Positions 27,499 to 33,831 of a stretch of 64,000 bases of DNA are shown here, piece after piece; within the stretch, counting starts at the first letter, position 1; each line of letters begins with the position of its first letter. The notes below the pieces were generated by a model. That model did not search any database. It was given only the letters and a program-made list of their open reading frames with translations, and was not told the DNA's origin. Made by a program: the position numbers and the translations under genes. The stretch is from positions 124,001 to 188,000 of the forward strand of contig NZ_JABASX010000002.1 in the NCBI RefSeq assembly GCF_016107655.1, in the 5' to 3' direction. The stretch comes from Brevibacterium antiquum. GTDB taxonomy: Bacteria; Actinomycetota; Actinomycetes; Actinomycetales; Brevibacteriaceae.

Positions 27499-27533
27499 GG
27501 CCCCGGGATGTCGCGATTACGCGCCCCGGGGTC
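27499..27533. terminator. GC-rich hairpin facing the Asp23 operon end
   Basis: GGCCCCGGG (27499-27507) pairs with CCCGGGGTC (27525-27533, one G-U). Inside it a second stem CGCG-ATTA-CGCG forms. On the plus strand TTTG follows; on the minus strand it lies 9 bp past the end of the AmaP-like gene. Probably bidirectional. Confidence 0.6.
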
Positions 27534-27541
27534 TTTGTCAT

Positions 27542-28135
27542 TCACAGCTGAACACTGCGCTGCCTCCTCTGACGTGACCGGGCGATTCCGATCTCCACTC
27601 CCACGGCGGAAAGCGGGACGCCAAGAGCCTGGCTGCAGTTGCAAGCTACGCGTTCTGCGATGTCGGCGACGACCGTATCGAAATCGGCGCGTTCGTCGAC
27701 ATCGACGTGGAGGATGAGCTCGGGTCGTCGCGCAGTTCCGCGCAGGATGGCTTGCGCATCGACGACCTCAGGGGTGGCTTCGAGGTCATCTTCCACGGCA
27801 GCGGCAACGACGTTTGCCGTCACTGTGGTCACACCGCTCCGAGAATCCTCCTGCATGCGCAGGGGCTTGGCGGAATCCTTCCGTGGGACCTGCACAGCGA
27901 GCCAACGGACCCCGATCATGGCCAGGATGAGAGCCGCCACCAGCGCGATGCCTGCGGAGAACGGCAATGCGAACACCGCGGCGATTGGCTGCAGCTGCGC
28001 GTCCGGCGACAGGCCGGGTGCCGCCGTCGCTGCCAGACCGAAGCTGATCGCGAGCGCGGCGAATCCGGCCCCGAGGGAGATCAGCCCGACGATGATGAGA
28101 CCGGTGCGATTGGCACCTGCGGCCATTCGTCTCAT
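27542..28135 (-). CDS. AmaP-like membrane protein with Asp23-like tail
   Basis: A 197-aa protein with two membrane helices (about residues 12-35 and 52-78) joined by a short loop, then a soluble Asp23-like domain of about 100 residues. It resembles AmaP, the membrane anchor of Asp23 in firmicutes. The ATG at 28135 overlaps the previous stop by 4 nt. It is the last gene of a five-gene operon starting at 29735. The C-terminus is Arg/Gln-rich. Anchoring of Asp23 proteins is inferred by analogy. Confidence 0.72.
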   Translation of the reverse strand: MRRMAAGANRTGLIIVGLISLGAGFAALAISFGLAATAAPGLSPDAQLQPIAAVFALPFSAGIALVAALILAMIGVRWLAVQVPRKDSAKPLRMQEDSRSGVTTVTANVVAAAVEDDLEATPEVVDAQAILRGTARRPELILHVDVDERADFDTVVADIAERVACNCSQALGVPLSAVGVEIGIARSRQRRQRSVQL

Positions 28136-28701
28136 GCCTGCCTCCTCTGTACGCGGACTTTGACGGTGGGCGTGCGGTTGAACGCGATCGAAGCGAAGCG
28201 CTGGGTGACTGCGGCATCGACGTCGCGGCGGATCCCGTCATTGTCACGTACGGGAGTAGAGAAGGTGACGATCGTCGACGAGGCATTGGATGCGGCACGG
28301 ACGCTCGAAACGCCGTCGACGGAGTCCGCCGCTGCCGCTGCCAGGCTCGCCAGGGCCGAGGTCGGCAGAATCACCTCGAAGCGTTCGATGTGCTCTGGCG
28401 CTTCCGTGCGATAACCGATGTTGCGTTTGGCTCCTGGTGAGATCCCTATGACGAGGAGGATCAGTCCCAGAAGCGCGATGATGACAGCGGCAGTGATGAC
28501 TGGTGGCGCACCCCATGTCATCGCGCCGAGGCTCGCGAATCCGGAGAACCCGGACGATAGTGCCGAGTCCCCAGATCCGCCAGTTGCAATTGCGGCGATC
28601 GCGACCCATCCGAGGGCCGCTGCGATGGCCAGGATGACGATGGCGACGATGACGGCAGGGACGACGCGAGCCGGGCGTGACCGAAACAGACGTGGACTCA
28701 T
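28132..28701 (-). CDS. DUF6286-type membrane protein of the Asp23 operon
   Basis: A 189-aa protein. A basic N-terminus is followed by two hydrophobic helices (about residues 11-40 and 58-85) and a C-terminal soluble alpha/beta domain with RTEAPEHIERFEVILPTSAL. The layout matches DUF6286 proteins that accompany Asp23 genes in actinobacteria. The start at 28701 is fixed by the ATGA overlap with the upstream Asp23 stop; a longer reading from 28752 would overlap that gene. Function unknown, presumably envelope stress. Confidence 0.72.
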   Translation of the reverse strand: MSPRLFRSRPARVVPAVIVAIVILAIAAALGWVAIAAIATGGSGDSALSSGFSGFASLGAMTWGAPPVITAAVIIALLGLILLVIGISPGAKRNIGYRTEAPEHIERFEVILPTSALASLAAAAADSVDGVSSVRAASNASSTIVTFSTPVRDNDGIRRDVDAAVTQRFASIAFNRTPTVKVRVQRRQA

Positions 28702-29066
28702 TTCAGGTGCCTCACTGAGCTTCCGGACCCCGAGGTGTGAGGTTTGAGCCATTTGACCGCTACGTCGACCTGATGGACGCTGACTCCGGTGAGTGCTTCG
28801 ACATCGGTGCTCAGGCGACGACGGACCGATTCGGTCGCCTCGGTGATGGGGGAGGGATACGCCAGCCCCAGGTGGACTTCGAGGGTGCAGCTGCGGCCGG
28901 ACAGGGTCACGTCCACGCTGGGACGGCTGTCGAGGTCGGCATTCGAACCGAACCCGAACAGGCCCGACTTCGCGCCGCCGACCCCGGGCAGACTCTTGAG
29001 GATCTGGGAGGCCGTCTTCTCGATGACTCGGTCAGCGATCGTGAGGCCACCACGTGATGAAGCCAC
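28698..29066 (-). CDS. Asp23/Gls24 family envelope stress protein
   Basis: A 122-aa protein with the Asp23 pattern: IADRVIEKTASQILKSLPGV, then SVDVTLSGRSCTLEVHLGLAYPSPITEATESVRRRL and VHQVDVAVKWL. A Gly-rich loop (about residues 28-45) is a little longer than usual. It overlaps the DUF6286 gene (4 nt) and follows the 60-aa membrane gene by 4 nt. Asp23 proteins form a membrane-associated layer tied to envelope homeostasis in firmicutes; the role here is inferred. Confidence 0.83.
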   Translation of the reverse strand: MASSRGGLTIADRVIEKTASQILKSLPGVGGAKSGLFGFGSNADLDSRPSVDVTLSGRSCTLEVHLGLAYPSPITEATESVRRRLSTDVEALTGVSVHQVDVAVKWLKPHTSGSGSSVRHLK

Positions 29067-29070
29067 GATG

Positions 29071-29253
29071 CTACCTCCGGGTCGTCGAGCGCGAACTCAG
29101 CGCGCTGAGATCGAGACGTCCGTCAAGGACGAGGCCGATGACCAGCCCGAGCCCGCCGCAGATGGCGACGATGAGGAACGCGAGGAAACCACCGAAGAAC
29201 GCAACGATGCCCAGCGTCAGTCCGACGAACAGCCCGATGAGAGTTTTCGACAT
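29071..29253 (-). CDS. Small two-helix membrane protein (DUF2273-like)
   Basis: A 60-aa protein made mostly of two hydrophobic Gly-rich helices (about residues 5-22 and 25-45), ending in a basic LSSRSTTRR tail. Size and position between two Asp23 genes match DUF2273-type partners of Asp23 in other bacteria. The gene ends 4 nt before the next one and starts 14 nt after the previous, so it is clearly within the operon. Confidence 0.75.
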   Translation of the reverse strand: MSKTLIGLFVGLTLGIVAFFGGFLAFLIVAICGGLGLVIGLVLDGRLDLSALSSRSTTRR

Positions 29254-29267
29254 GTCAGTCCTTCGTC

Positions 29268-29735
29268 TCAGTTGAGTTCGACGGTGTCATCGGTGTTCTG
29301 CTGATCATCGTCATCGCCGGGGAGATGGACGTCAGCGACCTCGATGTTGACCTCGACGACCTGGAGGCCGGTGCCCTGCTCGACGGCACGGATCACGTTG
29401 CGACGGATCGCCTCGGCGACGTCGACGATCGACGTTCCGTACTCCACGACGATGGTGAGGTCGATCGCAGTCTGCTTCTCACCCTTCTCGACGGAGACTC
29501 CTCCGGAGACATTCGTCTGCGAGCCGGGGATGCGTTCGGCGAGGGCGTCGAAGGTGCGGCGTGCAGCATTGCCCATCCCGAACACGCCGGGGACCTCACG
29601 GGCGGCGATGCCGGAGAGCTTGGCGACGACGTTCTCAGCGATCGTGGTATTGCCCATGTCGGTCACGAGAGGGCTGCGAACCGAATCGTCGGTCCTGGGC
29701 TGCTGGGAAACGGTGGAGTGCTGGTCTTCTGGCAT
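29268..29735 (-). CDS. Asp23/Gls24 family envelope stress protein
   Basis: A 155-aa protein, first gene of the minus-strand operon. It has about 30 polar N-terminal residues, then the Asp23 domain: TTIAENVVAKLSGIAAREVPGV, TAIDLTIVVEYGTSIVDVAEAIRRNV, GLQVVEVNIEVADVHL. The tail is acidic (DDDDQQ). It diverges from the ECF sigma gene across a 194-bp region with a 17-bp direct repeat. Probably the main structural Asp23 of the island. Confidence 0.88.
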   Translation of the reverse strand: MPEDQHSTVSQQPRTDDSVRSPLVTDMGNTTIAENVVAKLSGIAAREVPGVFGMGNAARRTFDALAERIPGSQTNVSGGVSVEKGEKQTAIDLTIVVEYGTSIVDVAEAIRRNVIRAVEQGTGLQVVEVNIEVADVHLPGDDDDQQNTDDTVELN

Positions 29736-29833
29736 CTGTCTTCCTTGTTGCTTCGACGATCCTGTTGCGAGAACAGGCTAGTTATGAGTACAGACGCGCA
29801 TGACCGACAAACCTCACGCATGATTGCGAAAGA

Positions 29834-29868
29834 ATCTTCTCGCCGGTGAAGATCTTCTCGCCGGTGAA
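29834..29868. repeat. 17-bp direct repeat in the Asp23/sigma divergent promoter
   Basis: ATCTTCTCGCCGGTGAA occurs at 29834-29850 and 29852-29868, identical, with period 18. It lies between the divergent Asp23 operon (start 29735) and the sigma gene (start 29930). The 18-bp spacing places the copies on nearly the same face of the helix, which suits a paired regulator site, but it may be a simple duplication. Confidence 0.6.
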
Positions 29869-29917
29869 ACAGGTTCGTCCCGACGTGGCGAACATGCTCA
29901 CGGCGATTGCGGTCACA

Positions 29918-29923
29918 TACGAT
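29918..29923 (+). promoter_or_regulatory. TACGAT -10-like box before the sigma gene
   Basis: TACGAT ends 6 nt before the ATG at 29930. No Shine-Dalgarno is present, so the transcript may be leaderless. This also supports the chosen start over the upstream ones. Confidence 0.42.
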
Positions 29924-29929
29924 GTGGAT

Positions 29930-30493
29930 ATGACAAGGCACGATGATCGCTTCGATATCGTCACCCTCGTTGTGCGCGCGAGAGAGGGCGATATCGACGC
30001 CTTCGAGGCGTTGGTTGACCGGTATGAGACGAAGCTCCTGCGATTCTGCCTGCGCACGCTCGGCGACCGGCAGGACGCGGAAGACGTCGTGCAGGACACG
30101 CTGGTGCAGGCGTGGAAATCGATGAATGCTCTGACCGAGCCGGCCGCTTTCGGCACGTGGATCTACCGTCTGGCATCGAACAAGTGCACCGACCTGCTGC
30201 GCAGGAGGATGGCCAGACCTTCGGACGCGCAGGATCCCGACGATATGAGCATCCACGCGGATGGGCGGGCTTCGGTTGAGAAGTCCGTCGAGGCGCGTAC
30301 AGCTCTGCAGCATTTCTCAGACGTTCTCCAGACGCTCTCATCAGAACAGCGGGTAACGTGGGTACTCCACCAGATGGAAGGCCTCAGCTACGCCGAGGTG
30401 GCGACAACTCTGGGTATCAGTGAAGGCAGTGTGCGCGGCCGAATTCACAGAGCCCGCACTGCCATCATGGAGGGGATGGAAGGATGGACATGA
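29930..30493 (+). CDS. ECF-type RNA polymerase sigma factor
   Basis: A 187-aa sigma-70-family factor. Region 2 (FEALVDRYETKLLRFC to DAEDVVQDTLVQAWKSM, about residues 24-65) and region 4 (LSSEQRVTWVLHQMEGLSYAEVATTLGISEGSVRGRIHRAR, about 138-178) are clear. No region 3 is present, so it is group 4 (ECF). No zinc anti-sigma gene follows; instead its end overlaps an Asp23-like gene. Upstream starts at 29846 or 29894 lack a ribosome-binding site. It probably directs envelope-stress genes, perhaps the flanking Asp23 operons. Confidence 0.87.
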   Translation: MTRHDDRFDIVTLVVRAREGDIDAFEALVDRYETKLLRFCLRTLGDRQDAEDVVQDTLVQAWKSMNALTEPAAFGTWIYRLASNKCTDLLRRRMARPSDAQDPDDMSIHADGRASVEKSVEARTALQHFSDVLQTLSSEQRVTWVLHQMEGLSYAEVATTLGISEGSVRGRIHRARTAIMEGMEGWT

Positions 30494-30984
30494 ACGAGCA
30501 TGTCGGCTCCGGCTCTGAACCCGACCAGACGAGCGACGATTCCCAGCGGGAGTCAGACGCCCAACTTCGCGGTGTCATCGACGAATACATGAGCACGTTC
30601 CAACCCGAGCCCGAAGATACGGCCGGAGTGCGTGAGCGCATCCTGCAGCTGGTCAGAGACGATTTGTACCGGGGGCCCTCGACCAGTCTGCAGACACAGC
30701 AGGGACACCCGTTCTCGATCTCGACCGCTTCGGTGCGCTCAATTGTGCGCAATGCCGTTGATGCGGTGGACGGGATCCGAGCCCGCAGCGTCGACGTCGA
30801 GCCTGCCGGGGATCCTGAAGGGAGTGCGGCGATGGTGTCGCTGACGGTGGCCATGCGCGCCGGCATCTCCTTCGCCCCGACCGCCGAGGCGATCCGACGA
30901 TCCGTATCCGCCGAGGTCCTGGCCGAGCTGGGGATCCCCGCGGCCCGGATCGATATCAATGCTGAGGATGTGTACGTTGACTGA
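30484..30984 (+). CDS. Asp23-like protein in the anti-sigma position
   Basis: A 166-aa protein. The first 60 residues are acidic and include a helix AQLRGVIDEYMSTF and RILQLVRDDL. The rest resembles an Asp23 domain (ISTASVRSIVRNAVDAVDG, MVSLTVAMRAGISFAPTAEAIRRSV, IDINAEDVYV). It overlaps the sigma gene by 10 nt, the usual place of an anti-sigma factor, but has no zinc-finger HxxxCxxC and no membrane helix. A second ATG at 30490 has GGAAGG 6 nt upstream and may be the true start. Its regulation of the sigma factor is inference. Confidence 0.7.
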   Translation: MDMNEHVGSGSEPDQTSDDSQRESDAQLRGVIDEYMSTFQPEPEDTAGVRERILQLVRDDLYRGPSTSLQTQQGHPFSISTASVRSIVRNAVDAVDGIRARSVDVEPAGDPEGSAAMVSLTVAMRAGISFAPTAEAIRRSVSAEVLAELGIPAARIDINAEDVYVD

Positions 30985-31378
30985 TCGTGGCGAGTCGAAG
31001 GACTCCAATCTCGTGTACAGCGGCAATGGCTCTGTCAACGGCAGCAACAGCGGTAAAGAGGTCGTGGAGTCGGCCCGGCTGGCTGACTCCGTGACCTCGA
31101 TCGCCGGGGTCAGAGCCCTGGCACCGGGACTGCGTGATCTGGTCGCCACCGCCACGGCCAAGGTGCTGCGCCGCACCGGCGATGAGCCCGTGGGCGTTGA
31201 CGTGACCCGGGGCGGTGATGGTGTGAAGGTGAGGATCGACGCTCACCTTGACCACACCCGTGCGGTCGCCGAGGTCGTCGATGAGATCTTCTCCGTCGTC
31301 GAGGCCGACATCGCTCGCGGGGCCGTGGAGGTCAGCGGACGGCTCGACATCGACCTGCGCGTCGTCAGCCGGGGGTAG
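30959..31378 (+). CDS. Asp23/Gls24-family protein
   Basis: A protein of up to 139 aa. A Gly/Ser/Asn-rich N-terminus is followed by SVTSIAGVRALAPGLRDLV, VGVDVTRGGDGVKVRIDAHLDHTRAVAEVVDEI and VSGRLDIDLRVVSRG, an Asp23-like pattern with the helix-strand order preserved. The gene overlaps the previous one by 26 nt if the ATG at 30959 is used. An ATG at 30968 or TTG at 30977 (with GAGG at 30963-30966) would shorten the overlap. Third plus-strand gene of the sigma unit. Confidence 0.72.
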   Translation: MLRMCTLTDRGESKDSNLVYSGNGSVNGSNSGKEVVESARLADSVTSIAGVRALAPGLRDLVATATAKVLRRTGDEPVGVDVTRGGDGVKVRIDAHLDHTRAVAEVVDEIFSVVEADIARGAVEVSGRLDIDLRVVSRG

Positions 31379-31467
31379 TCGCGCGACCAGCCGTCGGCGA
31401 CGGTGGGCGGCAGCTGGGACTGCCGATGGCAGTTGGGACCGCAGGTGATAGCTGGGACTGCGGGTGA

Positions 31468-31513
31468 ATGTGAAGAGGCTCGGAATCCAGTGCTGGATTC
31501 CGAGCCTCTTCAC
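31468..31513. terminator. 22-bp-stem hairpin between convergent units
   Basis: Arms 31468-31489 and 31492-31513 are perfect reverse complements with only 2 nt between. The element is 90 bp past the last Asp23 gene and 52 bp past the end of the minus-strand GlsB-like gene. There is no U-tract, as with several hairpins in this window. Confidence 0.85.
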
Positions 31514-31564
31514 ACGCTGGGCGTGACTCGACAAGGGTCGAATCGTGCCTGAGTCAGATCATGA

Positions 31565-31843
31565 TCAGGCTGCTTTGTCCTTCTTGCCCATCTTGTTGGT
31601 GATGAAGCCCCAGATGATGAGGACGATCAGCGCGCCGCCGATCGCACACAGCCAGGAGGACAGCGAGAAGAACGCATCCATCTGGACTCCGAAGAGTGCG
31701 CCTCCGATCCAACCTCCGAGCATGGCTCCGATGACGCCGATGATGAGTGTGGCGATGATGCCGCCGCCTTGCTTGCCCGGCAGAATCGCCTTGGCAATGG
31801 CGCCGGCAATGAGTCCGAGGATCAAATATGCGATGAAACCCAT
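31565..31843 (-). CDS. GlsB/YeaQ/YmgE family membrane protein
   Basis: A 92-aa polytopic membrane protein with three hydrophobic Gly-rich segments: MGFIAYLILGLIAGAIAK, GIIATLIIGVIGAMLGGWIG and a C-terminal ALIVLIIWGF. The Lys-rich end is typical of transglycosylase-associated/GlsB proteins, often co-regulated with Asp23/Gls24. The ATG at 31843 has AAGGGA 10 nt upstream; GTG at 31852 is only 2 nt from it. It faces the sigma-Asp23 unit. Confidence 0.85.
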   Translation of the reverse strand: MGFIAYLILGLIAGAIAKAILPGKQGGGIIATLIIGVIGAMLGGWIGGALFGVQMDAFFSLSSWLCAIGGALIVLIIWGFITNKMGKKDKAA

Positions 31844-32023
31844 GAGGTTCACATCCCTTCTGAAGTAGCTGATGATCGGGCTTGTTGGGTGGAGCTGTCT
31901 CCCATGGTAGATCCGATTCTCACGGAACGTACAGCTTCGCCCGATCTTTTATGACATTGGTACAGACGTTCGCTCGGTGGAAACCTCACGTACGGATTCG
32001 ATTCGAATGCCGTGATCCCCATC

Positions 32024-32105
32024 ACCACCTCGGCGGGGGCAGCCAGAGCTCACCACCACCTCGGCGTGGGCAGCCGGAGATTCGCGACCACCTCGGCGGG
32101 GGAGG
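32024..32105 (+). repeat. Three imperfect ~31-bp repeats upstream of pyrE
   Basis: ACCACCTCGGCG begins at 32024, 32055 and 32087 (spacing 31 and 32). Each copy continues with a G-rich segment and CAGCC or AGGCC. They occupy much of the 372-bp gap between the GlsB-like gene (divergent) and pyrE. The rest of the gap holds an AT-richer stretch near 31940-31960, a likely promoter region for the GlsB-like gene, and no gene. Confidence 0.65.
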
Positions 32106-32186
32106 CCCTCTGATGGGAGGCGTGGGAGCCCGTGACAGCCTCGATGTGAAGAGGCCCTGGGCGTGTGTGACGGCCCTGGTCTGCGC

Positions 32187-32208
32187 AACGGCACTGGCCG
32201 TTTAGACT
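32187..32208 (+). promoter_or_regulatory. Small hairpin and TAGACT box before pyrE
   Basis: AACGGC-ACTG-GCCGTT (32187-32202) forms a 6-bp stem. TAGACT at 32203-32208 ends 7 nt before the ATG and is identical to the box before the DUF5926 gene. A leaderless start is possible, though a G-rich stretch also precedes the ATG. The adjacent hairpin could be an operator. Confidence 0.45.
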
Positions 32209-32215
32209 TGGGGGC

Positions 32216-32782
32216 ATGACCGATAGTGCAGACACCCGCCGACAGTTGCTCGACCTCATCGACGAACTCGCTGTTGTTCGTGGCAAGGTGACCCTCTCAT
32301 CTGGCAGGGAAGCTGACTACTATCTGGATCTGCGCAGGGTCACTCTCGACCATCGCTCCGCACCACTGATCGGTGATGTGGTGCTCGATCTCCTGGCCGC
32401 CGAGGGGCTGCTCGACAAAGTCGACGCCGTGGGCGGGCTGACGATGGGTGCCGATCCGGTCGGAACCGCCGTCATGCACCGCTCAGTGGTTCGCGGCACT
32501 CCGGTGGATTCGTTCGTCGTTCGCAAGGAGGCGAAGAAGCACGGGATGTCTCGTCGAGTTGAGGGCCCAGACGTCAAGGGCAAGCGGGTCGTCGCCGTCG
32601 AGGACACCTCGACCACTGGCGGTTCCGTGCTCACCGCGGTCGAAGCCCTCAAAGAGGCCGGCGCCGAGGTGGTGGCCGTGGCTGTGGTCATGGACCGGGA
32701 CACGGGCGCCAAGGAGCGCGTCGAGGCAACAGGCATTCCGTATCTCACGGCGTTGACGACAAGCGATCTTGGGTTGGATTGA
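32216..32782 (+). CDS. pyrE: Orotate phosphoribosyltransferase
   Basis: A 188-aa enzyme that joins orotate and PRPP to form orotidine 5'-phosphate in pyrimidine synthesis. VTLSSGREADYYLDLRR is the orotate-binding N-terminus, and VVAVEDTSTTGGS (about 125-137) is the PRPP-binding loop. Length fits the short actinobacterial form. No other pyr gene is adjacent. Confidence 0.94.
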   Translation: MTDSADTRRQLLDLIDELAVVRGKVTLSSGREADYYLDLRRVTLDHRSAPLIGDVVLDLLAAEGLLDKVDAVGGLTMGADPVGTAVMHRSVVRGTPVDSFVVRKEAKKHGMSRRVEGPDVKGKRVVAVEDTSTTGGSVLTAVEALKEAGAEVVAVAVVMDRDTGAKERVEATGIPYLTALTTSDLGLD

Positions 32783-32800
32783 GACGTTTCTCGGAGCTTC

Positions 32801-32820
32801 ACGGGTGGATCTCCACCCGT
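32801..32820 (+). terminator. Hairpin after pyrE
   Basis: ACGGGTGGA (32801-32809) and TCCACCCGT (32812-32820) form a 9-bp stem with a 2-nt loop, 19 bp after the pyrE stop. No T-tract. Confidence 0.6.
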
Positions 32821-32949
32821 CGATCACCAGCTGGGACTCGACTGGCAATTCTGTCGTAATCGGGGTCCTGGTTTGAAACATCGTGGTCGATTCAACACGA
32901 TAGATGAGACACTCCCACAGTACTGCTTCAGGAAAAGTAAGGATGACGC

Positions 32950-33831
32950 GTGCTCACACTGAAAGAGGTTTCCCTGCGCAAGGGAAAGCGAACTTATCTC
33001 GACGAGGTGAGTTTCACCGCACAGGCAGGCCGGATCACTGCAATCGTCGGAACCCGTTCGGCCGGCCGGACCGAGCTGGTTCGCGTCATCATGGGGCTGA
33101 TCTCGCCCGATGAGGGCACCGTCAAGCTCGAGGACTTCGAGCTCGACTTCGGCGATCGTCAGAACTTCGGATATCTGCCCGCCGAGCGCGGCGGCTACCC
33201 GAACATGCGTGTGATCGATCAGATCGTCTACCTGGCGCGTCTGCACGGCATCACGCTCGGTGCCGCAGAGCGCAATGCGCTGACTCTGCTCTCGCGCCTC
33301 GAGCTCGCCGATCGCGGGTATGCACCGCTGAAGAACCTCAGCGGCACGGAGATCGCCCGCGTCGACATCGCAGCGACACTGGCCGCCGACCCCGATGTCG
33401 TCGTCATCGACGATGCCTTCTCCGGTCTCGACTCACAGTCAACCGAACTTGTGATGTCTCTCCTGCGCGCCCACGCCGCCTCCGGGGTGCCCGTCATCCT
33501 GGCCACCGACAATTGGGAGGCCGCGCAGACCCACGCCGACGATGTCATCGTCCTCAGCCAGGGCCGGACCAGCGTGTCCGGCAGCGTGGAAGAGCTGCGC
33601 TCGGACGTGAAGTACCGTGTGGAGCTTGCCGACGCCGAGGCGGCCGCCAAGACATTGGAGAGCCGCGCGGGCATCAGCGAGGTTGCGGTGCTCGATTCCG
33701 CAGACAACATCGTCAGCTTCCGGGCAGCCGATGCAGGCTCGGCCGCGCAGACCGTGGCAGCACTGAATGGTGTGAAGAGTTTCGAGAGTGTTCGCCCGAC
33801 ATTGGCCGAGCAGTACAAGGAGGCTTTGTGA
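32950..33831 (+). CDS. ABC transporter ATP-binding protein, degenerate motifs
   Basis: A 293-aa NBD of the NatA/DrrA type (GYLPAERGGYPNM is the family Q-loop region), with a C-terminal 80-residue extension. Catalytic motifs deviate. Walker A reads GTRSAGRT (Ser for the fourth-position Gly, Arg for Lys). The signature reads LSGTE. After Walker B comes Asp-Asp (VIDDAFSGLD) instead of Asp-Glu, and the H-loop His appears to be Asp (LATDNWE). ATP hydrolysis may be reduced or absent. The GTG start is at 32950. The permease starts at the last base of its stop. Confidence 0.85.
   Translation: MLTLKEVSLRKGKRTYLDEVSFTAQAGRITAIVGTRSAGRTELVRVIMGLISPDEGTVKLEDFELDFGDRQNFGYLPAERGGYPNMRVIDQIVYLARLHGITLGAAERNALTLLSRLELADRGYAPLKNLSGTEIARVDIAATLAADPDVVVIDDAFSGLDSQSTELVMSLLRAHAASGVPVILATDNWEAAQTHADDVIVLSQGRTSVSGSVEELRSDVKYRVELADAEAAAKTLESRAGISEVAVLDSADNIVSFRAADAGSAAQTVAALNGVKSFESVRPTLAEQYKEAL

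Noticed and set aside
31990-32012. GATTCGATTCGAATG as a possible LexA (SOS) box
   Set aside because: Does not match the actinobacterial LexA consensus TCGAAC-N4-GTTCGA in arm sequence or spacing.
32024-32105. Repeat array as a CRISPR
   Set aside because: Only three imperfect GC-rich copies, with no conserved repeat/spacer boundary and no cas genes in the window.
33513-33830. Upstream extension of the ABC permease frame
   Set aside because: Lies inside the ATPase gene in another frame; AAGGAGG before ATG 33831 fixes the true start.
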